Under the pieces are notes generated by a model. That model was not told the DNA's origin. It did no database searches and saw nothing but the letters and a program-made list of their open reading frames with translations. A DNA stretch of 64,000 nucleotides from Nocardioides sp. InS609-2 (GTDB lineage Bacteria > Actinomycetota > Actinomycetes > Propionibacteriales > Nocardioidaceae). The stretch lies in contig NZ_CP060034.1 in the NCBI RefSeq assembly GCF_023208195.1, positions 1,922,001 to 1,986,000 on the forward strand. The letters run 5' to 3'. Below, one piece after another: positions 9,360 to 16,589 of this stretch. Numbering within the stretch: position 1 is the first letter of the stretch; each line of letters starts with the position of its first letter. The position numbers and the translations under genes are program-made.

Positions 9360-9842
9360 TCAGACGAGACCCTTCTCGATCTCCTCGAACGCCTGGCGGG
9401 CGTAGCCCTGCCAGAGCCGGCCGAAGACCGGCATGACCCGGGCGGTCCAGGCATTGGTGGGCTGGACGGTCCAGCGCCAGGTGACGCGGGCGCCGTTGCC
9501 GGCGGGCTCGACGGACCAGAGCCCGTCGAGCGTGGCGACCAGCGGCCTCATGGGTCCGGTGACGTTGTCGATGCGGTAGCCGAACGACCACGGGCGGTCG
9601 ACCCGGGTGAGGCTCTCGCGCATGGTGCCGCCGTCGGCGAGGCGGATCGTGCGGGTCTGGCCGGCCGTGCCCCACACGCCACCACCGTCGATGTCGGTGC
9701 CCTTGATGGGCGGGAGCGGTCCGTAGCGCCGCGCGAAGATCTGCTCGAGCGGTATGGGCAGGATCCAGTCGTAGGCCCGTTCGGGGTCCACCGGGTAGGT
9801 GCGGCTGTACTCCAGGATCGTCGGCGCCGTCATGGAGGTCAC
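9360..9842 (-). CDS. SRPBCC/polyketide-cyclase-like ligand-binding protein
   Basis: A 160-residue START/SRPBCC-fold protein beginning APTILEYSRTYPVDPERAYD, with central beta strands (MRESLTRVDRPWSFGYRID, ARVTWRWTVQPTN). Its GTG start overlaps the stop of the upstream sulfur-carrier gene (GTGA); an ATG three codons on is an alternative. Coupling makes it part of the metM-metO transcript, but an involvement in sulfur transfer is only inference. Confidence 0.8.
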   Translation of the reverse strand: MTSMTAPTILEYSRTYPVDPERAYDWILPIPLEQIFARRYGPLPPIKGTDIDGGGVWGTAGQTRTIRLADGGTMRESLTRVDRPWSFGYRIDNVTGPMRPLVATLDGLWSVEPAGNGARVTWRWTVQPTNAWTARVMPVFGRLWQGYARQAFEEIEKGLV

Positions 9843-10117
9843 GCCCCTCCGGCGACCGCCGGGATCACAGAGATCTGGGTGCCCTCCGGAGTGGCCGTCT
9901 CGAGATTCTCGAGGAAGCGCACGTCGTCGTTGCCGACGTACACGTTCACGAAGCGGCGCAGCTGGCCCGCCTCGTCGAGGATGCGGCCCTTGATGCCGCT
10001 GTAGGAGCCGTCGAGGTGGTCGAGCACCTCGGCCAGGGTGGTGCCCTCGGCCGTCACCTCGGACTCCCCGCCGGTGTAGGTGCGCAGGATCGTGGGGATG
10101 CGGACGCTCACACTCAT
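9839..10117 (-). CDS. metO: MoaD/ThiS-like sulfur-carrier protein ending Gly-Gly-Ala (MetO/CysO type)
   Basis: A 92-residue beta-grasp carrier beginning SVRIPTILRTYTGGES, with the CysO-like strand RRFVNVYVGNDDVRFLENL and ending VIPAVAGGA. Carriers of this class are activated as a C-terminal thiocarboxylate on Gly-Gly and donate sulfur to PLP enzymes. As I recall, Streptomyces MetO supplies sulfur to MetM and is encoded just downstream of it, the arrangement seen here. CysO of the CysM cysteine route is the close alternative, but no cysM or JAMM protease gene is nearby. The extra terminal Ala would block thiocarboxylation until removed. RBS GAGAGGACC precedes the ATG. Confidence 0.85.
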   Translation of the reverse strand: MSVSVRIPTILRTYTGGESEVTAEGTTLAEVLDHLDGSYSGIKGRILDEAGQLRRFVNVYVGNDDVRFLENLETATPEGTQISVIPAVAGGA

Positions 10118-10127
10118 GGTGGTCCTC

Positions 10128-10167
10128 TCAGCTCTGGGTCGGTGCGGTCAGCTCTGGGTCGGTGCGG
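10128..10167. repeat. 20-bp perfect tandem duplication between metM and metO
   Basis: The unit TCAGCTCTGGGTCGGTGCGG occurs twice in direct succession, immediately after the metM stop and before the metO Shine-Dalgarno. It lengthens the intercistronic spacer. It looks like a recent replication slippage event. Confidence 0.9.
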
Positions 10168-11439
10168 TCAGGCTATGCCGGTGGCGGCGAAGGCCGCATA
10201 CGACGGGTCGATCGTCGCCGCCACGGACACCTGGTCGGCCACCGCGTCGAGCGTCTTGAGGCCGTGGCCGGTGTTGATGACGACGGTCTCGAGGCTGGTG
10301 TCGAGCTGGCCGCTCTCGACGAGCTTCTTGAGGCAGCCGACAGTCGTGCCGCCAGCCGTCTCGGTGAAGATCCCCTCCGTGCGGGCAAGCAGCACGATGG
10401 CGTCGCGCACCTCCTCGTCGGAGACGTCCTCGACAGCGCCGCCCGTCTGGCGGCAGATGTCGAGCACGTAGATGCCGTCGGCGGGGTTGCCGATGGCCAG
10501 GCTCTTGGCGATGGTGTCGGGCTTGACCGGGCGGATCGCGTCGACACCGGCCTTGTAGGCGATCGAGACTGGCGAGCAGCCGGTGGCCTGGGCGCCGTAC
10601 ACCTTGTAGGGCTTGTCCTCGACGAGGCCGAGCTTGATCAGCTCCTGGAACGCCTTGTGCACCTTGGTCAGCTGGGAGCCCGAGGCGACCGGGATGACGA
10701 TCTGGTCGGGCAGCCGCCAGCCGAGCTGCTCGGCGATCTCGTAGCCCAGCGTCTTGGAGCCCTCGGCGTAGTAGGGCCGCACGTTGACGTTGACGAACGC
10801 CCAGCCCTCCTCCTCCCCGGCGATCTCGGATGCGAGCTTGTTGACGTCGTCGTAGTTGCCGTTCACGGCGACCAGAGAGTCGGTGTAGACCGCACTGTTG
10901 ATCTGCTTGGGCTTCTCGAGGTTGCTCGGGATGAACACGACGGTCTTGATGCCGGCGCGGGCTCCGGCCGCAGCCACCGCGTTGGCGAGGTTGCCCGTGC
11001 TGGGGCAGGCGAAGACCTTGGCCTTGAACTCGACGGCCGCGCTCAGCGCACAGGCGACGACGCGGTCCTTGAAGGAGTTGGTGGGGTTGGTGCTGTCGTC
11101 CTTGACCCACAGGTTGTCGATGCCGAGCTCGCGGCCGAGGTTGTCGGCCCTGAGCAGCCGGGTGAAGCCGGGCTCCATGTTGGGGCTCTGCTCGATGTCG
11201 CCGGGCACCGGCAGCAGCGCCTTGTAACGCCAGATGTTGGCGGGACCGGCCTCGATCTGCTCGCGGGTGACGGCCGGGAAGTCGTAGGCGATCTCGAGGG
11301 GGCCGAAACACTCCGGACACGCGTAGAACGGACCGAGTTCGACCTGGTGGCTGCACTCGCGGCACAACAGGCCGGTGGCGTTGCCGAAGGCCCCTTCGCG
11401 GGGCGTGGTGGACGTCTTCTCGACGGTAGGGGCGCTCAA
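10168..11439 (-). CDS. metM: Threonine-synthase-like PLP enzyme, probably MetM (O-phosphohomoserine-dependent homocysteine synthase)
   Basis: A 423-residue fold-type II PLP enzyme. An N-terminal zinc-ribbon-like CRECSHQVELGPFYACPEC precedes the PLP-lysine motif NPTNSFKDRVV (classical threonine synthases usually have PTGSFKDRG), the cofactor loop CPSTGNLANAVAAAGA and a C-terminal ETAGGTTVG. The start is TTG, with AAGGAGG six bases upstream and a SAM riboswitch directly before it; longer upstream starts would translate the riboswitch. Threonine synthase is the default annotation. The SAM riboswitch and the downstream sulfur carrier argue for the MetM route, converting O-phosphohomoserine to homocysteine. 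Genuine threonine synthase activity is not excluded. Confidence 0.8.
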   Translation of the reverse strand: MSAPTVEKTSTTPREGAFGNATGLLCRECSHQVELGPFYACPECFGPLEIAYDFPAVTREQIEAGPANIWRYKALLPVPGDIEQSPNMEPGFTRLLRADNLGRELGIDNLWVKDDSTNPTNSFKDRVVACALSAAVEFKAKVFACPSTGNLANAVAAAGARAGIKTVVFIPSNLEKPKQINSAVYTDSLVAVNGNYDDVNKLASEIAGEEEGWAFVNVNVRPYYAEGSKTLGYEIAEQLGWRLPDQIVIPVASGSQLTKVHKAFQELIKLGLVEDKPYKVYGAQATGCSPVSIAYKAGVDAIRPVKPDTIAKSLAIGNPADGIYVLDICRQTGGAVEDVSDEEVRDAIVLLARTEGIFTETAGGTTVGCLKKLVESGQLDTSLETVVINTGHGLKTLDAVADQVSVAATIDPSYAAFAATGIA

Positions 11440-11451
11440 GGAATCCTCCTT

Positions 11452-11571
11452 CTCATCTGCCCCGTGACGGACTTCGCCACGGGCCGGAATTAGCACCACA
11501 TCCGCGAATAGGGAGGTTCGCGGCGGTTGCCGGGACGTCAACGGGCCGTTCCCTCAGTCCCTCTCGATGAG
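11452..11571 (-). promoter_or_regulatory. SAM-I (S-box) riboswitch in the metM leader
   Basis: Read on the minus strand it contains P1 CTCATC/GATGAG (11566-11571 with 11452-11457), the conserved GAGAGGGACTGAGGGAAC and TCCCGGCAACC core, the P3 stem CCGCGAA/TTCGCGG, GGTGCTAATTCC and the P4 stem CCGTG/CACGG. The order and sequence match the S-box aptamer. The 3' strand of P1 abuts the Shine-Dalgarno AAGGAGG (11445-11451), so ligand-stabilised P1 probably blocks initiation at the TTG. No oligo-U terminator is visible. Confidence 0.93.
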
Positions 11572-11645
11572 CTGACCTCAGCGTAGGCGCGCGTCTCACG
11601 ATGTGCACATCGTGTCCGCATGTTGGGCGCTGCTTCGGGCGGTCC

Positions 11646-12488
11646 TCAGCGGGCGTCGGCGCGCAGCTGGCGAAGCAAGTCGAGCACTCCGTCAGGACCT
11701 TCGACGACGACGTCGGCAAGGTCGAGCAGTTCCTCGGGCCCCTCTGCGTCGGGGCTCGCCGAGCACACCAGCAGGGTTGCCAGGCCGGCGTCGCGGAGCT
11801 CGGCCACCGCGGCGAACGCCTCGAGGTCGCCGAGGTCGTCCCCGGCGAAGACGAACCCCTTGGCACCCAGCTCGTCCACGAGCGAGTGGACGGCGATGCC
11901 CTTGTGCATCCCGGTCGCGCGCACCTCGGCGACGAGACGGCCGGGCTCGATCATCAGGTCGTTGCGGGCGGCGGCGTCGCGCAGCAACGGCAGCAGCCGG
12001 TCGAAGGCGGCCTCGGAGTCGGGTAGCCGACGAGTGTGTACGGCGACCGCCAGCCCCTTCTCCTCGACGTACGCCTCGAGGGCGTCGGCGCGACGCAGGA
12101 TGCCGGGCAGCTCTCGGAGGTAGGAGCTCAGCCCGTGGGGCGGGCGGGGCGAGATGATGCGGCGTTTGGTCGACGACCATCGCTCGTTGCCGTACTGGCC
12201 GAAGAGGAACAGCTCGCGACCGGTTTCACCCATCCGGACGCCCACCTCGTCGAGACCGCCCAAGGAGAGCGCCTGGCGCGCAGGTCGGCCGGTGATCACC
12301 GCGATCGCGCGGACGACCTCAGCCAACTCGACCAGCAGGTCGGGGGCGTCGTCGTGGATGTGGGCCTTTGCCGGGTCCCCGACGATCGGGGCGAGGGTGC
12401 CGTCGAAGTCGAGGGCGACGACGGTGTCGTTCACGACGGCGACGATGTCGTCGTAGCGCAGGCGGGCCGTTGCGGAGGTGAACTCCAT
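11646..12488 (-). CDS. otsB: Trehalose-6-phosphate phosphatase
   Basis: HAD-superfamily phosphatase of 280 residues that releases trehalose from trehalose 6-phosphate in the cytosol. The nucleophile motif is VALDFDGTLAP; the conserved AVITGRPARQALSLGG follows, then VEEKGLAVAVHTR and the metal-binding FAGDDLGDLEAF. The ATG at 12488 is preferred over a GTG three codons earlier. The partner otsA is 2 kb away on the opposite strand. Confidence 0.95.
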   Translation of the reverse strand: MEFTSATARLRYDDIVAVVNDTVVALDFDGTLAPIVGDPAKAHIHDDAPDLLVELAEVVRAIAVITGRPARQALSLGGLDEVGVRMGETGRELFLFGQYGNERWSSTKRRIISPRPPHGLSSYLRELPGILRRADALEAYVEEKGLAVAVHTRRLPDSEAAFDRLLPLLRDAAARNDLMIEPGRLVAEVRATGMHKGIAVHSLVDELGAKGFVFAGDDLGDLEAFAAVAELRDAGLATLLVCSASPDAEGPEELLDLADVVVEGPDGVLDLLRQLRADAR

Positions 12489-12533
12489 GGGGTTCACCCT
12501 GTCACGCGGCTCCGGGCGGCGGTGAGCCAGTGT

Positions 12534-13031
12534 TCAGCCGGTGAGGACGACGGTCAGCGCATCGAGGCGCATCGGGTCGACCGCGGGCTGCACGCGATCG
12601 ATGCCCAGGTCGAGCGCCAGCAACTTGGCCGCTGCCTCGAGCCGACTGGGGTAGTAGACCGTCGTGCTCGGGATCGTGCCCATCCAGTTGTCGGTGCCGA
12701 CGACCTGCCAGCCCGCGGCCACGGCCTTCTCGGCGGTGGTGCCGGCGAGACCCTGGATGCCGGAGTTGTTGTAGACCTCGACCATCACCGTGCCGCGCTT
12801 GACCTGCGGCTTGGGGGCCTTGGTCGGCTTGGTCGGCTTGGTCGGCTCGACGGTGGGCGTGACGACAGGGGCTTCGGTCTCGTTGGGACCGGACACGGTC
12901 TCGATGCGGCGCTCGTCCGAGGGCTGGTCACGGGTGGCCACGAAGGCGATGCCGGCCATGGCCACGGCGATGATGCTCAGCATCACCAGCGGGGAGGGCA
13001 CGGCGACGCCGCGCTCGTCGCGCCTGTGCAT
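12534..13031 (-). CDS. LytR C-terminal-domain membrane protein
   Basis: A 165-residue protein with one N-terminal membrane helix (PSPLVMLSIIAVAMAGIAFVA), a Pro/Thr/Lys-rich linker containing three PTK-type repeats (EPTKPTKPTKAPKP), and an extracytoplasmic LytR_C domain (VMVEVYNNSGIQGLAGTTAE). LytR_C domains occur on cell-wall-polymer ligases, but here the catalytic LCP domain is absent, so an accessory wall role is likely. It is two bases downstream of a DUF3263 gene, a recurrent actinobacterial pair. Confidence 0.88.
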   Translation of the reverse strand: MHRRDERGVAVPSPLVMLSIIAVAMAGIAFVATRDQPSDERRIETVSGPNETEAPVVTPTVEPTKPTKPTKAPKPQVKRGTVMVEVYNNSGIQGLAGTTAEKAVAAGWQVVGTDNWMGTIPSTTVYYPSRLEAAAKLLALDLGIDRVQPAVDPMRLDALTVVLTG

Positions 13032-13033
13032 CG

Positions 13034-13330
13034 TCACAGCTCGAAGCCGAGGCGGCGGGCCGAGCGCTGGCGCTGACGCTGCGAGCGGAGTCGACGGAGC
13101 CGGCGGACGAGTAGCGGATCGGCCTCGAGGGCCTCGTCGCGGTCGATCAGGGCGTTGAGCACCTGGTAGTAGCGGGTGGACGACATGTCGAAGTTGTCGC
13201 GCACCGCCTGCTCCTTGGCGCCGGCGTACTTCCACCAGTGGCGCTCGAACTCGAGGATCTCGCGGTCGCGGTCGCTGAGGCCGGCCGACTCAACGGCTGG
13301 GTGGCCCTGGAGGGCGTTGGCAGCGTCCAT
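13034..13330 (-). CDS. DUF3263 protein
   Basis: A 98-residue soluble protein with the DUF3263 core LSDRDREILEFERHWWKYAG followed by KEQAVRDNFDMSSTRYYQVLNALID, which looks like a small helix-turn-helix, and an Arg-rich tail. Restricted to Actinobacteria; function unknown. The ATG at 13330 was chosen because the longer reading lacks family similarity. Co-transcribed with the LytR_C gene. Confidence 0.88.
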   Translation of the reverse strand: MDAANALQGHPAVESAGLSDRDREILEFERHWWKYAGAKEQAVRDNFDMSSTRYYQVLNALIDRDEALEADPLLVRRLRRLRSQRQRQRSARRLGFEL

Positions 13331-13427
13331 TTCCGTCTCTCTCCCGTGCTCGCAGCGTGTGTTGGCCCCATCGTAGGCGACGAACCACACGGATGTCATT
13401 CGACTCCGGCGAGTCGTGTGGACAACC

Positions 13428-13433
13428 TAGGAT
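13428..13433 (+). promoter_or_regulatory. -10 hexamer TAGGAT, probable leaderless promoter
   Basis: TAGGAT lies 8 nt before the ATG of the Gfo/Idh/MocA gene, with no Shine-Dalgarno; transcription would begin at or next to the start codon. Confidence 0.6.
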
Positions 13434-13441
13434 TGCGTGTC

Positions 13442-14452
13442 ATGGACACCTCTGACACGCCGGTCCGCTGGGGCATCCTGGCCACCGGCGGCATCGCCCG
13501 ATCCTTCGCCCGCGACCTGCTCGTCACGCCCGGCGCCGTGATCGCGGCCGTCGGGTCGCGCAGCCAGGGCTCCGCCGACGCGTTCGCCGAGGAGTTCGGT
13601 GGCCAGGACGGGTGCCGCGCGCACGCGTCGTACGACGCACTGGTGGCCGACGCCGAAGTCGACGTCGTCTACGTCGCCACCCCGCACTCGATGCACCTGC
13701 ACGACGCCCGGCTGGCGTTCGAGGCCGGCAAGCACGTGCTCTGCGAGAAGCCGCTGACGCTCAACGCGGCGGAGGCCGGCGAGATGGTGCGGCTGGCGCG
13801 CGAGTACGACCGCTTCCTGATGGAGGCGATGTGGATGGCCTGCAACCCGCTGATCCGGGCGGTTCGCGACGGCCTGGAGGCTGGCCGGTTCGGCACCCCG
13901 CGCTCGCTGCACGCCGACATCGGCTTCCGGGCCGAGCGGCCGCCGACCGACCGGCTCCTCGACCCGGCCCTGGGCGGCGGCACCCTCCTCGACATGGGCG
14001 TCTACCCGCTCACCTTCGCCCTCCTGATGCTCGGCGAGGCCACCGAGCTGCGAGCCGTGGCCGATCTCGACGAGCGCGGCGTCGACCGCGACATCGCCAT
14101 TGCCGGCCGGTACGCCGGCGGAGCGGTCGCGTCCCTCAGCGCCACGATGACGTCCGCCTCACGAGGCGGGGCCTGGGTCGCCACGGACGCGGGTCGCATC
14201 GAGCTGGCCGGCTCCTTCCACCACCCGTTGGCCGCGACCTGGCTGCCGACGGACGGCGAGGCGGTGGAGATCCGCGGCATCGAGCCCCTGATCGGCGGCG
14301 GGCTGGGCAACGAGGCCGCCGAGGTGATGCGGTGCGTGCGCGCCGGACTGCGCGAGAGCCCGCTGGTTCCGCACGAGCAGACTCTCGCGGTGATGCGGCA
14401 GATGGACGACCTGCGTGGGCAGATCGGCGTGCGCTATCCGTCGGAGGCATGA
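13442..14452 (+). CDS. Gfo/Idh/MocA family oxidoreductase
   Basis: A 336-residue NAD(P)-dependent sugar/polyol dehydrogenase-like protein. The Rossmann motif is GILATGGIARSFARDL; VYVATPHSMHLHDARLAFEAGKH leads to the family signature HVLCEKPLTLN, whose lysine is catalytic. The C-terminal half (GGGTLLDMGVYPLTFALLML) is the substrate-binding sheet. The resemblance to dihydrodiol-dehydrogenase/xylose-dehydrogenase-type members is general only; substrate unknown. Confidence 0.92.
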   Translation: MDTSDTPVRWGILATGGIARSFARDLLVTPGAVIAAVGSRSQGSADAFAEEFGGQDGCRAHASYDALVADAEVDVVYVATPHSMHLHDARLAFEAGKHVLCEKPLTLNAAEAGEMVRLAREYDRFLMEAMWMACNPLIRAVRDGLEAGRFGTPRSLHADIGFRAERPPTDRLLDPALGGGTLLDMGVYPLTFALLMLGEATELRAVADLDERGVDRDIAIAGRYAGGAVASLSATMTSASRGGAWVATDAGRIELAGSFHHPLAATWLPTDGEAVEIRGIEPLIGGGLGNEAAEVMRCVRAGLRESPLVPHEQTLAVMRQMDDLRGQIGVRYPSEA

Positions 14453-14486
14453 CCTCTGCGGGTGGGCGGGCTTCCTGTCCTCCGAC

Positions 14487-14492
14487 TAGGGT
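14487..14492 (+). promoter_or_regulatory. -10 hexamer TAGGGT upstream of otsA
   Basis: TAGGGT ends 6 nt before the otsA GTG, consistent with a leaderless mRNA. Confidence 0.55.
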
Positions 14493-14498
14493 GACGGC

Positions 14499-15938
14499 GT
14501 GACCGCATCCGGGAAGGCCGACCTCGTCATCGTCGCCAACCGGCTGCCCGTCGACCGGGTCGACAACCCCGACGGCACGCCGGGCTGGCGCCGCTCCCCC
14601 GGTGGTCTCGTCAGCGCTCTCGAGCCCGTGCTGCGGGCCAACGACGGCGCCTGGATCGGCTGGCCCGGCGGCACCGAGGACGACCTGGAGCCGTTCGTCG
14701 AGGACGGCATGTCCCTGGTGCCGGTGCACCTCACCGCGCAGGAGATCGAGGAGTTCTACGAGGGCTTCTCCAACGGCACCCTGTGGCCGCTGTACCACGA
14801 CGTCGTGGCCAAGCCGGAGTTCCACCGTGAGTGGTGGGACGCCTACGTCACGGTCAACGAGCGCTTCGCCGCGAAGGCCGCCGAGGTCGCCGCCAAGGAC
14901 GCCACGGTCTGGGTGCACGACTACCAGCTGCAGCTGGTGCCGCAGCTGCTGCGCGAGCTGCGGCCCGACCTGCGCATCGGGTTCTACCTGCACATCCCCT
15001 TCCCGCCCGGTGAGCTCTTCCAGCAGCTGCCATGGCGTCGCCAGATCCTCGAGGGCCTGCTCGGCGCCGACGTGGTCGGCTTCCAGCTCGCCGGTGGCGC
15101 TCAGAACTTCATCCGGCTGGTCCGCCAGCGCGTCGGTCACAAGACGCACCGCGACCTGGTCTACCTGCCCGACGAGCGCACCGTGCGCGCCGCGGCGTAC
15201 CCCATCTCGATCGACGCCTCGGGTTTCGAGGAACTGGCCCGGTCGAAGGCGGTCGGCGAGCGCGCGGCCGAGATCCGTCGCGCCCTGGGCAACCCGAGCA
15301 AGCTCTTCCTGGGCGTCGACCGGCTCGACTACACCAAGGGCATCCTTGCCCGGCTGCGTGCCTACAGCGAGCTGATCGCCGACGGAGAGCTCGATGTCGA
15401 GGACGCGGTGTTCGTGCAGGTGGCGACGCCGTCGCGGGAGCGGGTGGAGCAGTACATCGTGATCCGCGAGGAGATCGAGCAGCTGGTCGGTCGCGTCAAC
15501 GGCGACCTCGGGCGCATCGGCCGGCCCGCGATCTCCTACCTGCACTCGTCGTACCCGCGCGAGGAGATGGCCGCGCTCTACCGCGCCGCCGACATCATGG
15601 TCGTCACGCCCTACCGCGACGGGATGAACCTCGTGGCCAAGGAGTACATCGCCTGCCGCTACGACGGCGACGGCGCCCTGGTGCTGTCGGAGTTCGCAGG
15701 CGCGGCGAACGAGCTGCGCCAGGCTTGGCTGGTCAACCCCTACGACATCAACGGCATGAAGCAGGCCCTGCTCGACGCCAACCGTTCGACCGTCAAGGAA
15801 CGCACCAAGCGGATGAAGGCGATGCGCAAGACCGTCGTCGAGAACGACGTGAAGGCGTGGGCGGACTCGTTCCTCCAGGAGCTTTCGCGGGTCCGGGAGT
15901 CGCACGGCAAGCCGCTGCGCCCGGCGCGTGGTTCGTGA
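14499..15938 (+). CDS. otsA: Trehalose-6-phosphate synthase
   Basis: A 479-residue GT20 glycosyltransferase that joins glucose from an NDP-glucose to glucose 6-phosphate. Seen: ADLVIVANRLPVDR, the glucose-6-phosphate loop in SPGGLVSALEPVL, VWVHDYQLQLVPQLLRELRP, FYLHIPFPPGELFQQLPWR, LGVDRLDYTKGI and the C-terminal nucleotide site MNLVAKEYIACR. Together with otsB it makes trehalose for osmotic and desiccation protection. It ends in a GTGA overlap with the downstream dipeptidase gene. Confidence 0.96.
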   Translation: MTASGKADLVIVANRLPVDRVDNPDGTPGWRRSPGGLVSALEPVLRANDGAWIGWPGGTEDDLEPFVEDGMSLVPVHLTAQEIEEFYEGFSNGTLWPLYHDVVAKPEFHREWWDAYVTVNERFAAKAAEVAAKDATVWVHDYQLQLVPQLLRELRPDLRIGFYLHIPFPPGELFQQLPWRRQILEGLLGADVVGFQLAGGAQNFIRLVRQRVGHKTHRDLVYLPDERTVRAAAYPISIDASGFEELARSKAVGERAAEIRRALGNPSKLFLGVDRLDYTKGILARLRAYSELIADGELDVEDAVFVQVATPSRERVEQYIVIREEIEQLVGRVNGDLGRIGRPAISYLHSSYPREEMAALYRAADIMVVTPYRDGMNLVAKEYIACRYDGDGALVLSEFAGAANELRQAWLVNPYDINGMKQALLDANRSTVKERTKRMKAMRKTVVENDVKAWADSFLQELSRVRESHGKPLRPARGS

Positions 15939-16585
15939 CGCACTGGGACGACGTCGTACTGATGTCGGACCTGCGGGTCGCCTCGCTGCCTGCCGGCGGG
16001 TCCGACGAACCCCTCGTGGACGTCCGCGGCCAGCTGGGCTTTGGTGACCTCCACGGATCCGACGACGCCGCGCACGTGCGCGCCGGCCTGCTCCGGCGAC
16101 TCCTGGTGGCCGATCGTGCCCTGCCCGACGGGCTGCGGCTGCTGGTGGTCGAGGGGTACCGACCGCCAGAGCTCCAGCGCCGCTACTTCACGTCGTACGC
16201 CGCGCGGCTGGCGGTCGACGATCCCGCGCTCTCGCCCGAGGAGGTGCACCGGCTGGCGAGCAGGTACGTCTCGCCGCCCGACGTCGCGCCGCACTCGGCC
16301 GGCGCGGCGGTCGACGTGACCCTGCTGGGACCCGATGGGCACGAGGTCTGGATGGGATGCGGACTCAACGACTCGCCCGAGGACAGCGAGGGCCGGTGCT
16401 ACACGCGGCACCCGGACGTGCGCGGCGCAGCCCGGGAGATGCGCGACGTGCTGACGGCCGCCCTGTCGGCTGTCGGCCTGGTGAACTACCCGACCGAGTG
16501 GTGGCACTGGTCGCACGGCGATCGCTACTGGGCGATGGTCACCGGCGCCGACCGGGCGCCGTACGCCACCGTCGAGCGCGTCTGA
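15935..16585 (+). CDS. D-Ala-D-Ala dipeptidase (VanX-type, peptidase M15D)
   Basis: A 216-residue zinc dipeptidase. Motifs: VVEGYRPPELQRRYF, the metal signature HSAGAAVDVTLLG (HxxGxAxD type) and EWWHWSHGDRYW with the catalytic Glu and third ligand. No vanHA genes are close, so housekeeping D-Ala-D-Ala recycling is likelier than glycopeptide resistance. GTG 15935 overlaps the otsA stop; ATG 15962 is an alternative. No signal peptide. Confidence 0.9.
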   Translation: MTHWDDVVLMSDLRVASLPAGGSDEPLVDVRGQLGFGDLHGSDDAAHVRAGLLRRLLVADRALPDGLRLLVVEGYRPPELQRRYFTSYAARLAVDDPALSPEEVHRLASRYVSPPDVAPHSAGAAVDVTLLGPDGHEVWMGCGLNDSPEDSEGRCYTRHPDVRGAAREMRDVLTAALSAVGLVNYPTEWWHWSHGDRYWAMVTGADRAPYATVERV

Positions 16586-16589
16586 GCAC

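Noticed and set aside
8118..10004. Long plus-strand open frame of 628 codons
   Set aside because: Arg/Ala/Pro-rich shadow of the sigma factor gene and antisense of the following genes, typical of high-GC DNA.
10168..11541. Longer 457-residue reading of metM starting at 11541
   Set aside because: It would translate through the SAM riboswitch and has no ribosome site; TTG 11439 has an ideal Shine-Dalgarno.
15935..16585. Glycopeptide resistance cluster
   Set aside because: Only a VanX-type dipeptidase is present; no VanH, VanA-type ligase or VanRS adjacent.
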